A stretch of 64,000 nucleotides of DNA from Manis javanica (lineage: Eukaryota > Chordata > Mammalia > Pholidota > Manidae): contig NC_133166.1 in NCBI RefSeq assembly GCF_040802235.1, positions 116,946,991-117,010,990 of the forward strand, read 5' to 3'. Each line of letters opens with the position of its first letter. The stretch's first letter is position 1. Shown one piece after another: positions 23,561 to 45,620 of the stretch. Under the pieces are notes generated by a model. It ran no database searches. It saw only the letters and a program-made list of their open reading frames with translations, and was not told the DNA's origin. Position numbers and translations under genes: made by a program.

Positions 23561-26500
23561 TTGAGCTCCCCAGAGGGTGCCACGTGAAGAAAGACATAGG
23601 AAAATCTTGCCATGAAGAGCCTGTTTAGCCACTGCCTGCCTGGGAAGAAATGGGCTCTACAGAGAACACCCAGCCCCTTCATCCTCCTGGGGCTCCCCCA
23701 GTCAACTTGCAAGCCACTGCTGGCCTCCACACTCAATTCCTGGCCAACAGGGACCGTCTTGAGCAAATTGCTGCCATCAATCGATTACACAGGCAAATAT
23801 GGCTTTCCTGCAAATTAATGAATTGGCTTTCCAGCTCATAAATCACTTCCTGTGACAAGCCTGGCCTGTACCCAAGAGAATGTCCAGCCTCAGAGTGGGC
23901 CTCATCCAGTGTGGTTTCCCAAACTGCATTCCAGGGAACCCTGGTACTGCATAGGTGTGCCTGGGCTTGCGGTAGGAAGGCCTGAGTCAAACAGGCATTG
24001 TGATGCAGGACTTCTCAGACCCTCCGATATACTAATGGGCTTTAGGATTCCAAGAGGCAGCAAAGCGGACAGCAGATTACAAAATCTTTCTACAAAGCAT
24101 CTATTACATTTGCAAATACCTTGAGCTCCATGGATCATGGTTTACAAAATGCTCATTCAAGCCAGTGCCCTACCACCTCCCAGCTGAGGACACTGAGGTC
24201 CCCCTCCTGCTGGGAGCAATGGCAGCCAGCCTGTTCTCCCCACCCTGAGGCGCTCTCTAATGGCATGAATTTCTGAGGCCTCTCTGAGCTGAAACGCAGA
24301 CCTGGGCGTGAAGTGGCTGAGCCTCTGCCTCCTCCCTGGAGGCCTCTCTCCTTCACCCCCTTAGCTCCAGTGAGGCCAGCAAAGCAGAGTGCCCCAGGGT
24401 CCACAGCCACCCCCAACATTCCTCCTCCTTGCAGTGACGCAGGCCACTCTCCCATCCTTGCCCTGCCCCCTGCAGGCCACAGGAAGGCCCTCTGCAGCAC
24501 CCACCGACGGCTGGTAAATGAAGATCTCAGCCCCCCTCGGAAGCCCCAACACCTTCCCCAGACCTGTTCAGGGCACCTGAGGACAGCTGGGTGCAGTGGA
24601 AGGAGCACAGCCCACCCTGGCATCAGCTATTCAAAAGTGGGGCTCTGGGCCTCTCTGCCAGGCAGTGCCCGCATCCCATCCCACAGCTGGGCCAGGCTTC
24701 CTTGGAAGCTCTGCCCTCCCTGAGCCTGCTTTCTCTGCCAGCCACCCACATCTGCCCACTCGGGACTTTTCCTTAACTGACATAATGTTGTCTAGGGGCT
24801 GTAGATAGACAACGGTGGGCTATGTGTTTCCTTGTCCCTGCCACTGGGAAGAGGGGAGTGTGCCCTCCATGCATTCCAGTGTCTTTGGCCAAGGTGTTAC
24901 CTAGAGTGAGCTCGGGCTATGGAGGGACAGGGTGGATACTACAAAAAAATTGGGAGTTTTTAAGGTGTCGGTGGGAGGAAAGGACGCTAAGTCAGCTGTA
25001 CATACTGAATGAAATCACGGATGGCAGGCACTTGGCACTGAGCCAGGCTCAGAGGTGATGCTCATACATTAGCTAACATTTTTACTTATTCTGTTAAACA
25101 AATATTTTGGCTAATAATGAGCTCATTTGACTTTTGATGCTAACAGTTTGGAAGGTGGTGGACAACATAAAAAGAACCTTAAATTCTCCGCCAGTTACTG
25201 ACCACATTATCACAAGACCTCACTTATGATTCTCAGGCTGTAAAATGAGGGTTAAAATATCTCGCCACCTAGCTCAGATGAGAAACTATGCTTCCTAAAG
25301 CACAGAAATGCTGGCATTTTCACTTCTGATCCTCGCTGCATGTTTCAGATCTTTCTTACGAGCACCAGTTGGCAAAAGGTTTTCTGAGAATGGAGTCCTT
25401 TGGCAAACAGTAGGCCAGACAGCTACTTGGACTGCGGTAGAGAGTTTTGCTTTAAACAAACTACAAAAAAGGGTGTATATATCTTTAAATCCATGTGGCT
25501 AAATTGCTTACTAAATAAGCAAATATTGAACAGAGTGAGAAAATCTGGTTTAAGCTCCAAGACAGCAAAGAGGGCTGTGAACTTCAAGGATGCTTATGGA
25601 GCAGGTGCAGAGACTGGTTCTGTGAAGGGATGAGTGCCCACCAGGTAATGAGAAGACCCCCTGCATTGCAAGCCTGTGGGATTTATGAGGTTAATTAAGT
25701 TCATCATATTCTGACTCCCTGTGTAACACGCTCAGCTCTCTGGAGCTACAAATAAGGTCTCATCCATACCCATGTCCAAATCGCCAAGTTCCTTAGTGCC
25801 CAGCTGCACACCCACAGGGCCTCAGCCCATCTCACGTCCTCTGGGGTATTTCGCTTGTGCTCAGGTACAAACTTGCCTTCCGCTCTGGCCTTGTCCTATC
25901 TGTGTCCCCTGCTTTTGCTGACCTGCCTCCAAGAAAGCAGCCCCACCCGCATCCCCAGCCATCAGGACTACCCCTAGTGCCCCCAAGCTGCCCATCCCAG
26001 AGAATCAGGGTCAGGCTGGGGTTGCAGCAAACATGCAGTGCCCTGTGCCCACCCACAGCTGTGCTGTCCTTTGTCACGTGGGCCTGGAAAGGATGCTGCG
26101 CAAGCGCAGAGGAAACAGCTCTGCCGGTCTCTAATCCTAACCTCTAGCCCTCTCTCTCCCCTCCACCATTCCTGCCTCCCCTTCCTCTCCCTGGGCACTT
26201 CTGCGCCAAACACTTCCGTTCTCCTCGTCCAGTTCTAAGAGATGAAACCACCATGTGTCACATTCCTGCAAAGAGGGCCAGGCCAACACAAGGCCCCCAG
26301 CCTACAAACAGAAGGCTCTACCTCCTGGTAGGAACACCTCAGGGACACCCTGCTATCTCCCCATCAAACTCCTCTTTACTCATGAATAGATATGGGAAGG
26401 ATGCACCGGTTATACTCAATTGCACCTAGCTACAAGTAAACAAAGACCAAAATAACAATGGCTAGAATAAGATAAAGATTAAATTTTTCTCTCGTATAAA

Positions 26501-27610
26501 AAGAAGTCTAGAGACAGCCAGTCTAGAGTAAACACAATAGCTCCACAGCCATCAACAACCCAGGCTCCTCTATCCTGCTATCATCATTAACATGAGGCTT
26601 AGCTCCTGTCCTCATGATCCCAAAATAGTTACTTCAGTTCCAGACATCACATCCATATCTCAGGCAGCAGGGAGTAGAAAGGGGCAAGGGTGAAAGGGCA
26701 TGCTTTCCTATTGAGTCAGTCTCCTTTGAAGAGATTTCCCAGAAACCCCACCCACCAACTCTTGCTTATATCTATCAGTCTCTTTCTGAAAGGTTAAGAA
26801 ATGTTGTATAAAAAGCCCATTGACACACCCAACACTATTGTTAAGGAAGACAGGTGTGACTGAGTGGGCAAATAGCAGCCTTGGACACACTTTCTTGAGA
26901 ACTGAACAAAAGGGAAAAGAGGCTCAAACTAATTTCTTACTTAGAGGCAGGGGAGCACTCACAAAATGAGAATGATGCAAGCCCATGAGCAGTGATTATG
27001 GCACCAAAATAAGAGTCTGTGTCAGGTATTCTCAGCCCATTCTATGCTCCCAAGGCAACACTGGTTTGTGGTGTTCACCTGAACAAGCCCACTACCATAT
27101 TCCACTGCTAGGTCGGTATTTAAAAGAGCAGCTGACAGACTGATGCTCAGCTTGTGGTCTACTGGGACCTCAGCGTCTTCGTCTCCTGAGTTTTCACAGA
27201 CTTTGTTTCCCCTCGTCCATCTTTTGTTCATGTTGTTTGCTTTTCTCCTTGAAACAATTTACTCTAGAACCCTGCTTTCAGTTTCTCTGAGGCACAGTCT
27301 TCACACTGTGGCACCAGGTAGCTGATCAGACTGGGGAGCGTGCTAAGATGAGGGACACTGCAATGTCATGCGATAACTGGCATGACTTATTTCAGAAATG
27401 CCTGCTGACATGTCTGCCGTTTTTGAGCTGGCATGTCTGCCTCCAATAAAGGAAGCCCAGAGCCGGCATTTATCATGCTCCAGGCTCTGCAAGTCGAGGC
27501 GAGAACCAGACCTTAGGAGCAAAGAGAGCTAAAATTTACGGCAGAGGACGGCAGATGGCACACTTCTGGCATGCCATTCTGGGAGACAGAGCTTAAAGGC
27601 GGGAGGTAGC
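23561..27610. other. Gene-free sequence with unassigned repeat remnant
   Basis: No exon recognised. About 26,395-26,700 has the feel of an old interspersed repeat that I cannot name. Confidence 0.45.
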
Positions 27611-27614
27611 AGAG

Positions 27615-27860
27615 AGACAGTGTAACATGGTCATCAAAGGTCTAAAGGTCTAGAGTAGAGAGACCTGGTTCCCTGGATGTCACTGTGCGACCTTGGACAA
27701 TTTACCTCTCTAAACTTTATTCTCCTTCTGCATAAAATGAGACAATACAGAAGATAATAATGTAGAACCTAGTCATGAAATGAAACCCTCCGTGGACAGG
27801 GCCTGGGCTAGTGCCTGGTTGCTGGCCCAGGCAAGTGCCCAATAACATTAGCAATCACTA
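27615..27860 (+). repeat. MIR SINE
   Basis: GTGTAACATGGTCATCAAAG, ACTGTGCGACCTTGGACAAT, TTACCTCTCTAAACTTTATT, TGCATAAAATGAGAC. Confidence 0.75.
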
Positions 27861-29360
27861 TTTTTGTCTAACAGCAGTGATAATAGTGGTACTGACCTGT
27901 ATTTGTATGGCGTGAAAGGGGTTAGCGCAGGGCCTGGTGCGTAAGACCCAATAAATGAGATCGACACCATTGTTATTCTTGTTGCTGCTGAGGGAAATAT
28001 CCAGAACGTATGTCCTCTTTCCACAGACAACTACCGATGCTTCCCTGGATGGGCTCCCTCCGACAAGAAGAGCCTTTTGGTGGGAGCCTCCAGCCCCAGC
28101 AGGAAGACAGGCAGGACACGGAAGCCCCTGTGAGCAAGAGCTCTGGGCTGCAGAGGCTGCTTGGCATGGGGGACTCCCTTGGGGAAGAGACACTCCCCCA
28201 CTGTCGGGGGGGTGCCCATCTGGGCTCATGGGTTCGGAGGCAGCTTCTCCTGCTCCCGTCTCTGTCCAGCGTTCTTCTAACAGGCTGCTTTGTGACAGGT
28301 TTGCAGGGACATCTGTCAGCAAGCAGGCCCTGCCAGGCACCTGTTGGCCCCCACTGGGCAAGAAAGTAACATGCAGAGGATTTAGGCAGGGAGAGGGGGG
28401 CATGGAGGACACTCCTTATTCCACAGAATACCCTCCTTCTAGTAAGTGGTAAAGGCCTGAATTCCTGGCAAAGAATACTGGTTTCTGAAAGCTCCTACCA
28501 TAAAATTGCATCTGTAGCCCTATGGAAAATTCTACATTTTGGAAAGCATGGCCCTGTGAGAAGGAAAACTCAAGCTGGGAGCATCAGGAGACTGACTTGG
28601 CATTCTGCAGCTCTGTGACGATGAGCAAGTCCCTTCCCCTCTGGGTGTCTCCGTCTCCCCAAGGTCAATGAGGGAGTTGGTGAAATCCATGGCTCTCAAC
28701 ACTGCACATGCGTCAGGGAAGCTTATTACAAAGGCAGATTCCCAGACGCCATCTGGAAACTGACTCAGCTGGACACAGAGGAGCCCACCTGCACCCCCTC
28801 CCAGGAGATGCGGCGCCCTGGCTGTCACTCAACAGGCATCCCAGAGTCTCTCTGAGCATGACTGTCTCCCAGGCCCCAGGGAGAGTCAGAAGGAGCAGAG
28901 GGCCCAAGAGGGGAGCAGGTGGAAAGCAGGGCGCCCCAAGGGTCCTGGCCTGGTGGCTGGTGGCCGCTGTCTGAACACCCCAGGCAGACCCAATAGCCAA
29001 CTGAGTCCCACCCGCCCACCTTCCCCAGCACCAGCAGGGCAGCTCCCAGGTGCAGGCACTGTGGGGAGAGGCACCTTGGAAATTGGCCTCCTCGCTTTTC
29101 CTACTGAAAAGTCCTTACCTTTGAGGTTTTCAAAAATCTGAAAGAAATAGTTGGCTGGACTCCATGGACCCTCTAAGCAAGGAAGCAAGAGTTTTCTTTC
29201 TACAAATGTGGTGCAAGACTGACACTCACACACAGGTGTGCACCATCCTGTGGGAGGCAGCGGCTTGAATGGCAGCAATCTCCTCGCACACCCTGGGGAC
29301 CCTTCTGCCCTCTGCTGCTTCCCCAACCTCCTCTGCTCCCTCACCAGCATTAGTCACACC
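27861..29360. other. Gene-free sequence with MIR/MER5 traces
   Basis: A MIR trace lies at about 28,580-28,680 and a MER5-like fragment at about 28,690-28,770. No exon recognised. Confidence 0.45.
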
Positions 29361-29364
29361 TGAT

Positions 29365-29570
29365 TGGTGTTCCAAGGCTCTGAATGTTTTACCCCATCTA
29401 ATCCTTACAAGAATTCTATGCTGTAACCAAGATAACTGTCTCCATTTCAGGAACAGGGTTACTAAAGCACAGAGTGGTTCAATAATTTGCCCAAGGTGAC
29501 CCAGCTAAGAACTGGTGGAGCCAGGCTTTGTACTTGAGCAGTGAGGCTCCCAGACGCTGAGCTCTGAGAC
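29365..29570 (-). repeat. MIR SINE
   Basis: Reverse-complement MIR: CATCTAATCCTTACAAGAAT, CCATTTCAGGAACAGGGT, AATTTGCCCAAGGTGACCCA, GGAGCCAGGC. Confidence 0.75.
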
Positions 29571-29755
29571 CTGCTTCCACTTCTAGATCATGTCCGCAGC
29601 CTCAAGGAAGGTGGCTGGCCCCAGCCAGGGCCAAGAGGCCATTCACCCCAGTCATGCGCTGATCCCACAAATCCTTGTTGTTAATAAGTCCAGGCAGGAA
29701 TCTGGGCCTGGTGGCTGGGGTCATACATGCATGTTGTCACTACGTATACTCAATC

Positions 29756-29965
29756 AAACTCACACACACCACACCTGCGTTGCTCACATGCACTCATACA
29801 CATGCTCTTACACAAACTCACATTCATGACCCAAGGCACGTTTACCTACACACCCACACGTCTGTGTGACAAGCTTGCACATTCACACTCTGTGCTCACA
29901 TATCAGCACACTCACACATTCTCGTGCTCACACACGTATTTATTCACGTGCACACACGCTCATGT
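29756..29965 (+). repeat. Degenerate CA-rich simple repeat
   Basis: CACA-rich sequence broken by CTCA, CATG and CGTG interruptions, with recurring CTCACA and ACACAC words. A decayed microsatellite. Confidence 0.75.
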
Positions 29966-31180
29966 ACTCATACCCACGAGGGCGTGTTCCCACCACCACC
30001 CACTCCCAGCTGGTTTGTTCTCGAGCAGCTGACGCCACTTCAAGTCGGGAAAGCTGAGAGCCCGGCTCACATGTGTGTGAGGGTAGCAGGGGAGGGGCGC
30101 CCGTCTGCTCCTCACCCCCCAGGGAGGCGGGAGCTGGAGGGGGGCCCCCCAGAGGGCGGCCAGGCAGGAGGCTGCTAAGAGGCGGACAGTGGGAAGTGCA
30201 CCCCCGCTGTCTTGCCTAGACAAGGGTGCTTGTCACCAGCATGCCCAGGCCAGTCCTGATTTTCCCTGGATTCTTTTTTTTTTTCAATTTAAGCTGCCCT
30301 TTGTGGAGCGCCCACAGCACGCCAGGCACCTTGCAGGGGCCTCCTGGACACCCTCCGGCCTTCTAAGGTGACTGCTGTTCTATCCCCACTTCACTCAGGA
30401 GGCAACAGAGGCCCAAGCCCCAGTGAACTGTGCGGGTAAAATAAAGGTTCCTGGGGCCAGGATTCCCACCTGGCCCCAGTTGGCCAGCTCACTACCCAGG
30501 GGTGGGCAATATGTCATTACTGACTCTAAAGAAAGAGCCCTGCCCAGTGCTCTGAGTGACGTGGTGGCACAGCTGCAAGGCTGCAGGAGAGCAAAGCAGA
30601 GCTGGAGTGGTGGCAGCACCCAGAACAGAGGCCCAGAGGACGGCTGTGCGGGCAGAGAGGCCCAGAGGCAGAGACGGGCTTGCTGCCTGCAGACTCGCTC
30701 TGAGTGGACGAGATTTTAGTGAATGACCTGCCACCATGGAAATAAAGTTGGGTATAAACCCTTTCACCCCAAGAACATTCTACTGTCATTTCTTTGGTCA
30801 CATTGAATCCATAGTGAACTTGCCCAGGGCTGAAACCCATTGGCAAGACAACTGGTTACATTCACAGAGCCACTCAGCTCCCAGATGTCCCAGCCACACA
30901 AGTCCGCCCTCGCTGCAGGCCAACTCCCTGGGGGCTCCACCTTCTCCATACAGACGCCCAGCCCAGCCAGACACAGAGAGAGGACTTCCCATCCCTCTCA
31001 TGAGCTACACCCCCACCACCACCAAGACCCAGCCAGACTCCAGGCGGGGGAAAGAAAGGCCTCCGGACCTCCAGGAGCTTTGCCAAGAAAAACTCAGGAA
31101 GGCGCGCAAGGACACACTCAGCTGGTGAGATGCATCGTTTCATTTTCAAGGAGACATCGCATCTTGGATCTCACCCATGC
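29966..31180. other. Gene-free sequence
   Basis: GC-rich near 30,090-30,190; no exon recognised. Confidence 0.45.
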
Positions 31181-31640
31181 CGCTGCAAGTCATATAAAAT
31201 GATAGGATCTTTCTGAAGGGCGGTTTGATCATTATACTGAAAGCCTTTAAAATATGCATGCATGGGCACATCCTGTAGGCCATTAATTCATTTCTAGGAA
31301 ATGTATCCTAAGGAAATATTTGGACAGGTGAACAAAGATAGAGGCACAAGGTTCTCAGTGCACCACTATTTAAAATAGTAAGAAGTCAAAAACAGCCCTA
31401 GTACCCAAAAATAGAGAACAATGTAAATAAAGCATAATATCCCCATACAGTGGGGATATTATGTGGCTACAAAAAATTAATATAATTACTGACATAGTCA
31501 CAATCTGTTTCTGAGTCTCAGACAGGTGATAATAACTTATTCATATTTTGATGTCATTTGCATTCAAAATCTCTATGAATAAAGGAAAATCTGCAAATGA
31601 ATGCCTCTAAATGTTAACACACACAGATTACCTATGGAGA
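31180..31640 (+). mobile_element. HAL1/L1M-like LINE fragment
   Basis: Old LINE 3' motif order: TTTCTAGGAAATGTATCCTA, AGGAAATATTTGGACAGGTG, CACCACTATTTAAAATAGT, then GATATTATGTGGCTAC. Family assignment uncertain. Confidence 0.6.
31433..31463. repeat. Perfect 12-bp hairpin
   Basis: CATAATATCCCC, 7-base loop ATACAGT, GGGGATATTATG. It lies in a LINE motif that is naturally near-palindromic. Confidence 0.95.
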
Positions 31641-33055
31641 ATAATGACACTAATGATTCTGTTTTTTCCTTTTTGATTTTCTGATTATTTTCCCTAAAAT
31701 TGACATTCAATGAAGGTGAGTGCTTTCCAATCATATGTGCATATTATGGCATGGGTTTGATGGAACATACAGCATGCCTGATGGGTCACACAAGAACGGG
31801 AAACACCGGCATCGCTGGTGACTGAAGGTGGGGTAGCTAATGGCCAGGACCAGGGGGAGGAAATTTTTTGCACTATGTGCTCTATTTGTATCCTTTGAAT
31901 TTTGAATTATATGAGTTCGTATCTCTTCACAAATATAAACTACATTTAAATTTTGAAATAAACAAGAAAAAAGGTTTAAGGAACATGTTTGACATCTCAC
32001 AAAGCCCATTTTTGTGTGGCAGGGAATGTGGAAGGAGACTATTCTCAAAGTTGCAAACTCAAATACCTAGAGGGGCCAGGGAGATAAATAAGGGACAGTG
32101 CTGGAGTGACAATAAGGAGTGGTGGGGTCTGTGGCAAACTAGAAAGCAGAGGTCCTCTTAGTGGTGGCAACATGATTCTGCTCTGGCTGAGGAGGCCAGG
32201 CAGGAAGAATGCCCCAGGGCTGCCAGCCCTTTCAATTGGTCAATGAAAATTTAAAAATCCAGACTTACATATACATTTTCTCTTTTTAAAAATGGGCTGA
32301 CACCCCCCAAGCACAAGGCTCTGCAGGCTAGACACAGGCAGCGAGTTTGCAGCCCTACTATTTTACTGTAGAATATTCTTGTTAAGAGCCCCAAGGACAT
32401 TAGGGAGGGGCAGCTTGCCTAGAGTCAAATGGTGGTTGCCCACGACACAGACTAAAAAAGCCTACATCTATCAGTTTCAACAGTACTTAGTGTTGACAAT
32501 GAGTGGAGGGAGGTGAATGGTTAAGGGCTGTCAGACCCTCTCAGGGACGTCAGCGTTTCAACAGAGCCATTTAGGAGAGCCCAAGCCTGCTCTCTGATGC
32601 CACTTTAAGAATGAAGTCAGAAGCCCAATGCAGAAGGGTGAGCCCTCCCAGCTCAGACGCAGCCTCCATGGAAACCTGGGCTGGTCAGGATAGAAACAAG
32701 CTGCCAGAGTGTAAGCCCACCTCACTTGCCTCTGGCCTCCCTGCCTTCCTGCCTGTAGGCAGCCACCCTCTCCCATCCACTCTGCTGGTTCACAAGCTAC
32801 CCAGCCTATAGCCCAAGTCACATCTGCCTCCTCTGCAGGCTCCCACACAGGGCAGAGGTGGGATTCAAAGCACGGCTGGCTCACTCCTCTGAAGCCCAGC
32901 CCTTTCCACCCCAACTGGCTCCTTCATCAGGGTTACCCCCATGCTCTGAGCCTCAGTTCCTTCACCCAAGAAATGAGGCTCAGAAGAACTCTTTCTTCCA
33001 GGGGCTGTGAATTACATGGGATGAAGGGTGAGGAAATTGAAGATGGAGAGACTAT
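31641..33055. other. Gene-free sequence
   Basis: No exon recognised. A weak MIR trace near 32,940-33,000. Confidence 0.4.
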
Positions 33056-33059
33056 TTTT

Positions 33060-33590
33060 TAAACCTTCAAATTAGCAAAGGTTTTTAATTGATAATACTT
33101 GGTGCTGATGAGATGATGCAGTGAGACATTTTCATATCCTGCTTCAGAGACTGTATGCCAGTACAATATTTATGTGGGGTTATTTGAAAGTATATTGCAA
33201 AGGGTGTGTCAAAGTATGTAGGCAAATCTACAGAGACAGGGCTTGGATGAGTGGTTGCCTAGGGCTGGAGAGCTGGGGGAAATGAGGCTTGCCGGCCAGT
33301 GGGTATAGAGTTTCTTTTGGGGGTGAAAACGCTGCTCTAAAATTAGATTGTAGGGATGGTTGCACAACTCTGAATATACTAAAAATTGTTGAATTGTACT
33401 CTTAAGTAGGTGAATAATGGGGTATATGAATTATATCTCAATAAAGTTAATTTTTAAATGCACGTATTTATGTACAAACTTGTTTGTCTCAGCATCACTT
33501 ATAATAGAAACAAATTTCAAACAATCCAAAGATCCAGCATTGGGGTAAAATTAAAGCCCTTCCTTACCATGGCACACCTACAAGTTTCGA
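33060..33590 (+). mobile_element. Nested old LINEs: HAL1/L1M-like element split by an L1 3' end
   Basis: 33,060-33,225 and 33,465-33,590 read as one LINE-like sequence. Between them (about 33,228-33,460) is an L1 3' UTR end: GAGTGGTTGCCTAGGGCTGG, GTTGAATTGTACTCTTAAGT, GAATTATATCTCAATAAAG. Confidence 0.6.
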
Positions 33591-33599
33591 AGCAGACTG

Positions 33600-33780
33600 C
33601 TGGGATCAAATGCTGAGTGACCTTGAGCAAGGTGCTGACCTTCTCTGAGGCTGTTTACTCATCTCTTAAATGCAGGTGATGCTTTTCTCAGAAGCTAATT
33701 GTGAGGAGTCAATGAGATAACCCGTGGAGACTGTTCAGGACATTAGAAGACCTCTGTGAATACAGACACTGTCATGTCTG
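33600..33780 (+). repeat. MIR SINE
   Basis: GAGTGACCTTGAGCAAGGTG, CTGACCTTCTCTGAGGCTG, AGTCAATGAGATAACCC. A second, inverted MIR trace follows at about 33,800-33,870. Confidence 0.65.
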
Positions 33781-33880
33781 TTCATTTTCTAGTTTATCCT
33801 AACAGGGACCCAACCCCCTTTTGACAAATGGGGAAGCCTGGGGCTGTTAGGTGACTTGTTCAGATCACAGTCCATAAAAC

Positions 33881-35029
33881 AGGAATCAGAATGAGGGATA
33901 CTATCCCCTCCCCCTCCGCCTCCTGGGGGCCTTCTCCTGGGTCTCTTCCTCCTCTCTCAGACATGCAGGGTAAGATACAGTTGGGTGTCCCTGCACCACC
34001 CGACTGCCCATGACCCACAGCCATGGGGCCCCACCCACCCACCAAGCCTGCCTGGCTTTGCCCTGACTTCAGCAACTCTTAGGTTCAGATCCCCAGGCCT
34101 CCTGGTGTCACCTCCTCTAAGAGGCAAACCTCAGGACAGGAGGGGAAGATCCACCATGAGATGACTCCACAGGGAGAGGCCTGGAGGCAGCCCAGAGAGG
34201 TGTCCAGGCAGGCCTGGGGTGGGACTCTCAGGACATCTGTACTATTTTGACAAATAGCCTGACCTGGGGGGATCATAGTGGGGGAAAGGGGGAGGAGTTC
34301 CCACTCTCCCCGAGGGCCCACCGTATGATCACAGTGACGGTCAGAGTATGGGCTGCTCCCCCCACTGACAGGCACCAAGCAATGCCCAACTGATCTCTCC
34401 CTAGGGGCCAACCCTTTCTCCTGCTCTCCACCCAGTGGGCTTCCAGAGGGCAGCCCACAATCCCAGGCCACAGTGGTTCAAGGTAGGCACATGATCTGTG
34501 TGGATCCAATCGGAATACATTTCAGGATTTCCGTAGGGAATGCTAAAACCAAGACTCGGTCACCGTACTTCAGCTATAGCCCTTAGAGAACCCAGTACCC
34601 AGTCAAAAGGAGAATTCTCTTTACTGCAACACCCCCCCCAAAAAAAGCAGAACGAAAAGGCGAGACTGGGGAACTGAATCCTGATCATGTGTTTGTGTCT
34701 GGATCAGGCCTTGCCTGAAGCTCCACCTGGAATGTGTAGTTACAAGAATCTGAAAAGTCTGTTTTGCAGAAGCTAGTTAAGGTTGGGTGTTCTAGTACTC
34801 ACAACCAAGAGAATTCGAAATGATACATGGCACAGCTGTCCGGACACGCATCCAGGATGAGTGTTTGGCCCTTCTACTGCTCAAGTCAAAAGCCAAATAC
34901 AAAGAGTATCACCTTACCCAGAAGGGTCTGCCCTGTTCCTCCTGAGGCCCCAGGCCCCATTGAGCAGAAGTTTGTCTCCCCAAGGCCTACCCCACCACCC
35001 GCACACCAACCCTCCACAGATAGAGGCCA
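33881..35029. other. Gene-free sequence downstream of RPS6KA4
   Basis: Unique sequence past the RPS6KA4 poly(A) site; no exon recognised. Confidence 0.5.
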
Positions 35030-35761
35030 TGCACAGCACTGGGTGGACTTTTATTTTAAAGTCAAAGGCACAGCCCAAAAGGGCTGAGGCAGTGACTGTG
35101 GCTACCCAGCTCAGACCCCCAAGGCCCTGCCCCCAGCCAGGAGCAGTTGTCCCAAAGGGGAGGGAGTGGGTGAGAAGAGGGGCTCCCCTTTTAGGGAGTC
35201 ACCTATTTCCTTCCTTTGCCCCCATAGGGGAGAAGCAGGTGACATAAAGTGAGGCAGAAATGCTTCATGGGTCCCCCAGGGCCTCTCCCTCAATCCCCCA
35301 ACACAGGTCTTTGGTGGACATAATTGCACAAACAGTCCATAAAGTGACAGCTTGGGGGGAGCCCCCTCCCAAAAGCAGGGCCTCAGGAGGGGGCGGGGGA
35401 GAGATCCCAGTTTCTCCCTGCGGCAATTCAGTGCTTAGAAATGGGGGGGAGCCCTTCTCTGCTGGAGCAGCCCCCTGGGGAGAAACGCTTCCAGCCAGAT
35501 GAGGCAGTGTCTTGGCAGAGAAACTCCCCACACTCCATTCCGCAGCGGGTCCCCTCCCCTCCCCGCATCTCTATCTGATAAGACATAAAAAATTCTCTTC
35601 TTATAAAAATACTTCTGCTCTGTCTGGGAGTGGAGTAGGGGGAGAGGGAAAGAGGGGCAGTCCCTGGGTACAGGGCCAGGCTGACGGTGGAGACCTGGGG
35701 GCAGCGGGCCTGACTCCCAGGTCACAGCCCCTCGAGGGGAAGGTGGGTCACAGTGGCGGGG
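35030..35761 (-). other. RPS6KA4: RPS6KA4 3' untranslated region
   Basis: About 730 bases between the TAG and the inferred cleavage site. No other AATAAA was noticed in it on this strand. The extent is inferred from the poly(A) signal. Confidence 0.75.
35050..35055 (-). terminator. RPS6KA4: RPS6KA4 poly(A) signal AATAAA
   Basis: Canonical AATAAA on the minus strand, followed some 30-60 bases downstream by a GU-rich stretch (GTTGGTGTGCGGGTGGTGG), the usual cleavage-stimulation arrangement. Confidence 0.8.
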
Positions 35762-45376
<9,615 letters not shown>

Positions 45377-45425
45377 GGCGGGCGGGTCGCCGGAGCCCGC
45401 GCGACTCGGCTCCGGGTGGCGCCGG

Positions 45426-45431
45426 TTACAT
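45426..45431 (-). promoter_or_regulatory. Start-stop uORF (ATG-TAA) upstream of RPS6KA4
   Basis: An ATG in strong GCCGCC context is followed immediately by TAA, 49 bases before the main RPS6KA4 start. If the transcript begins upstream of it, scanning ribosomes would initiate and terminate here without elongation. That is a known class of translational brake. Transcript inclusion is inferred. Confidence 0.6.
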
Positions 45432-45620
45432 GGCGGCTCCTGCCGGGGCGGGCGCTTCCTGGTGCCGCCTCCGGGGCCGAGGCGGGCGCCGGCGCCGCCT
45501 CCCGCTCCCGCCCCGCGCGGCCTGAGTCAGGAGGCTGGAACGTGACAGCGCCCGGCCGCTCGGGCGAGCGGGGGCTGTCGGTTTCCCGCGGGCGCGCGTG
45601 GCGGACATCAAGGCTGTGCG

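Noticed and set aside
29756-29965. Possible CRISPR-like or minisatellite array
   Set aside because: No constant repeat unit or regular spacer; it is a decayed CA microsatellite in a mammalian genome.
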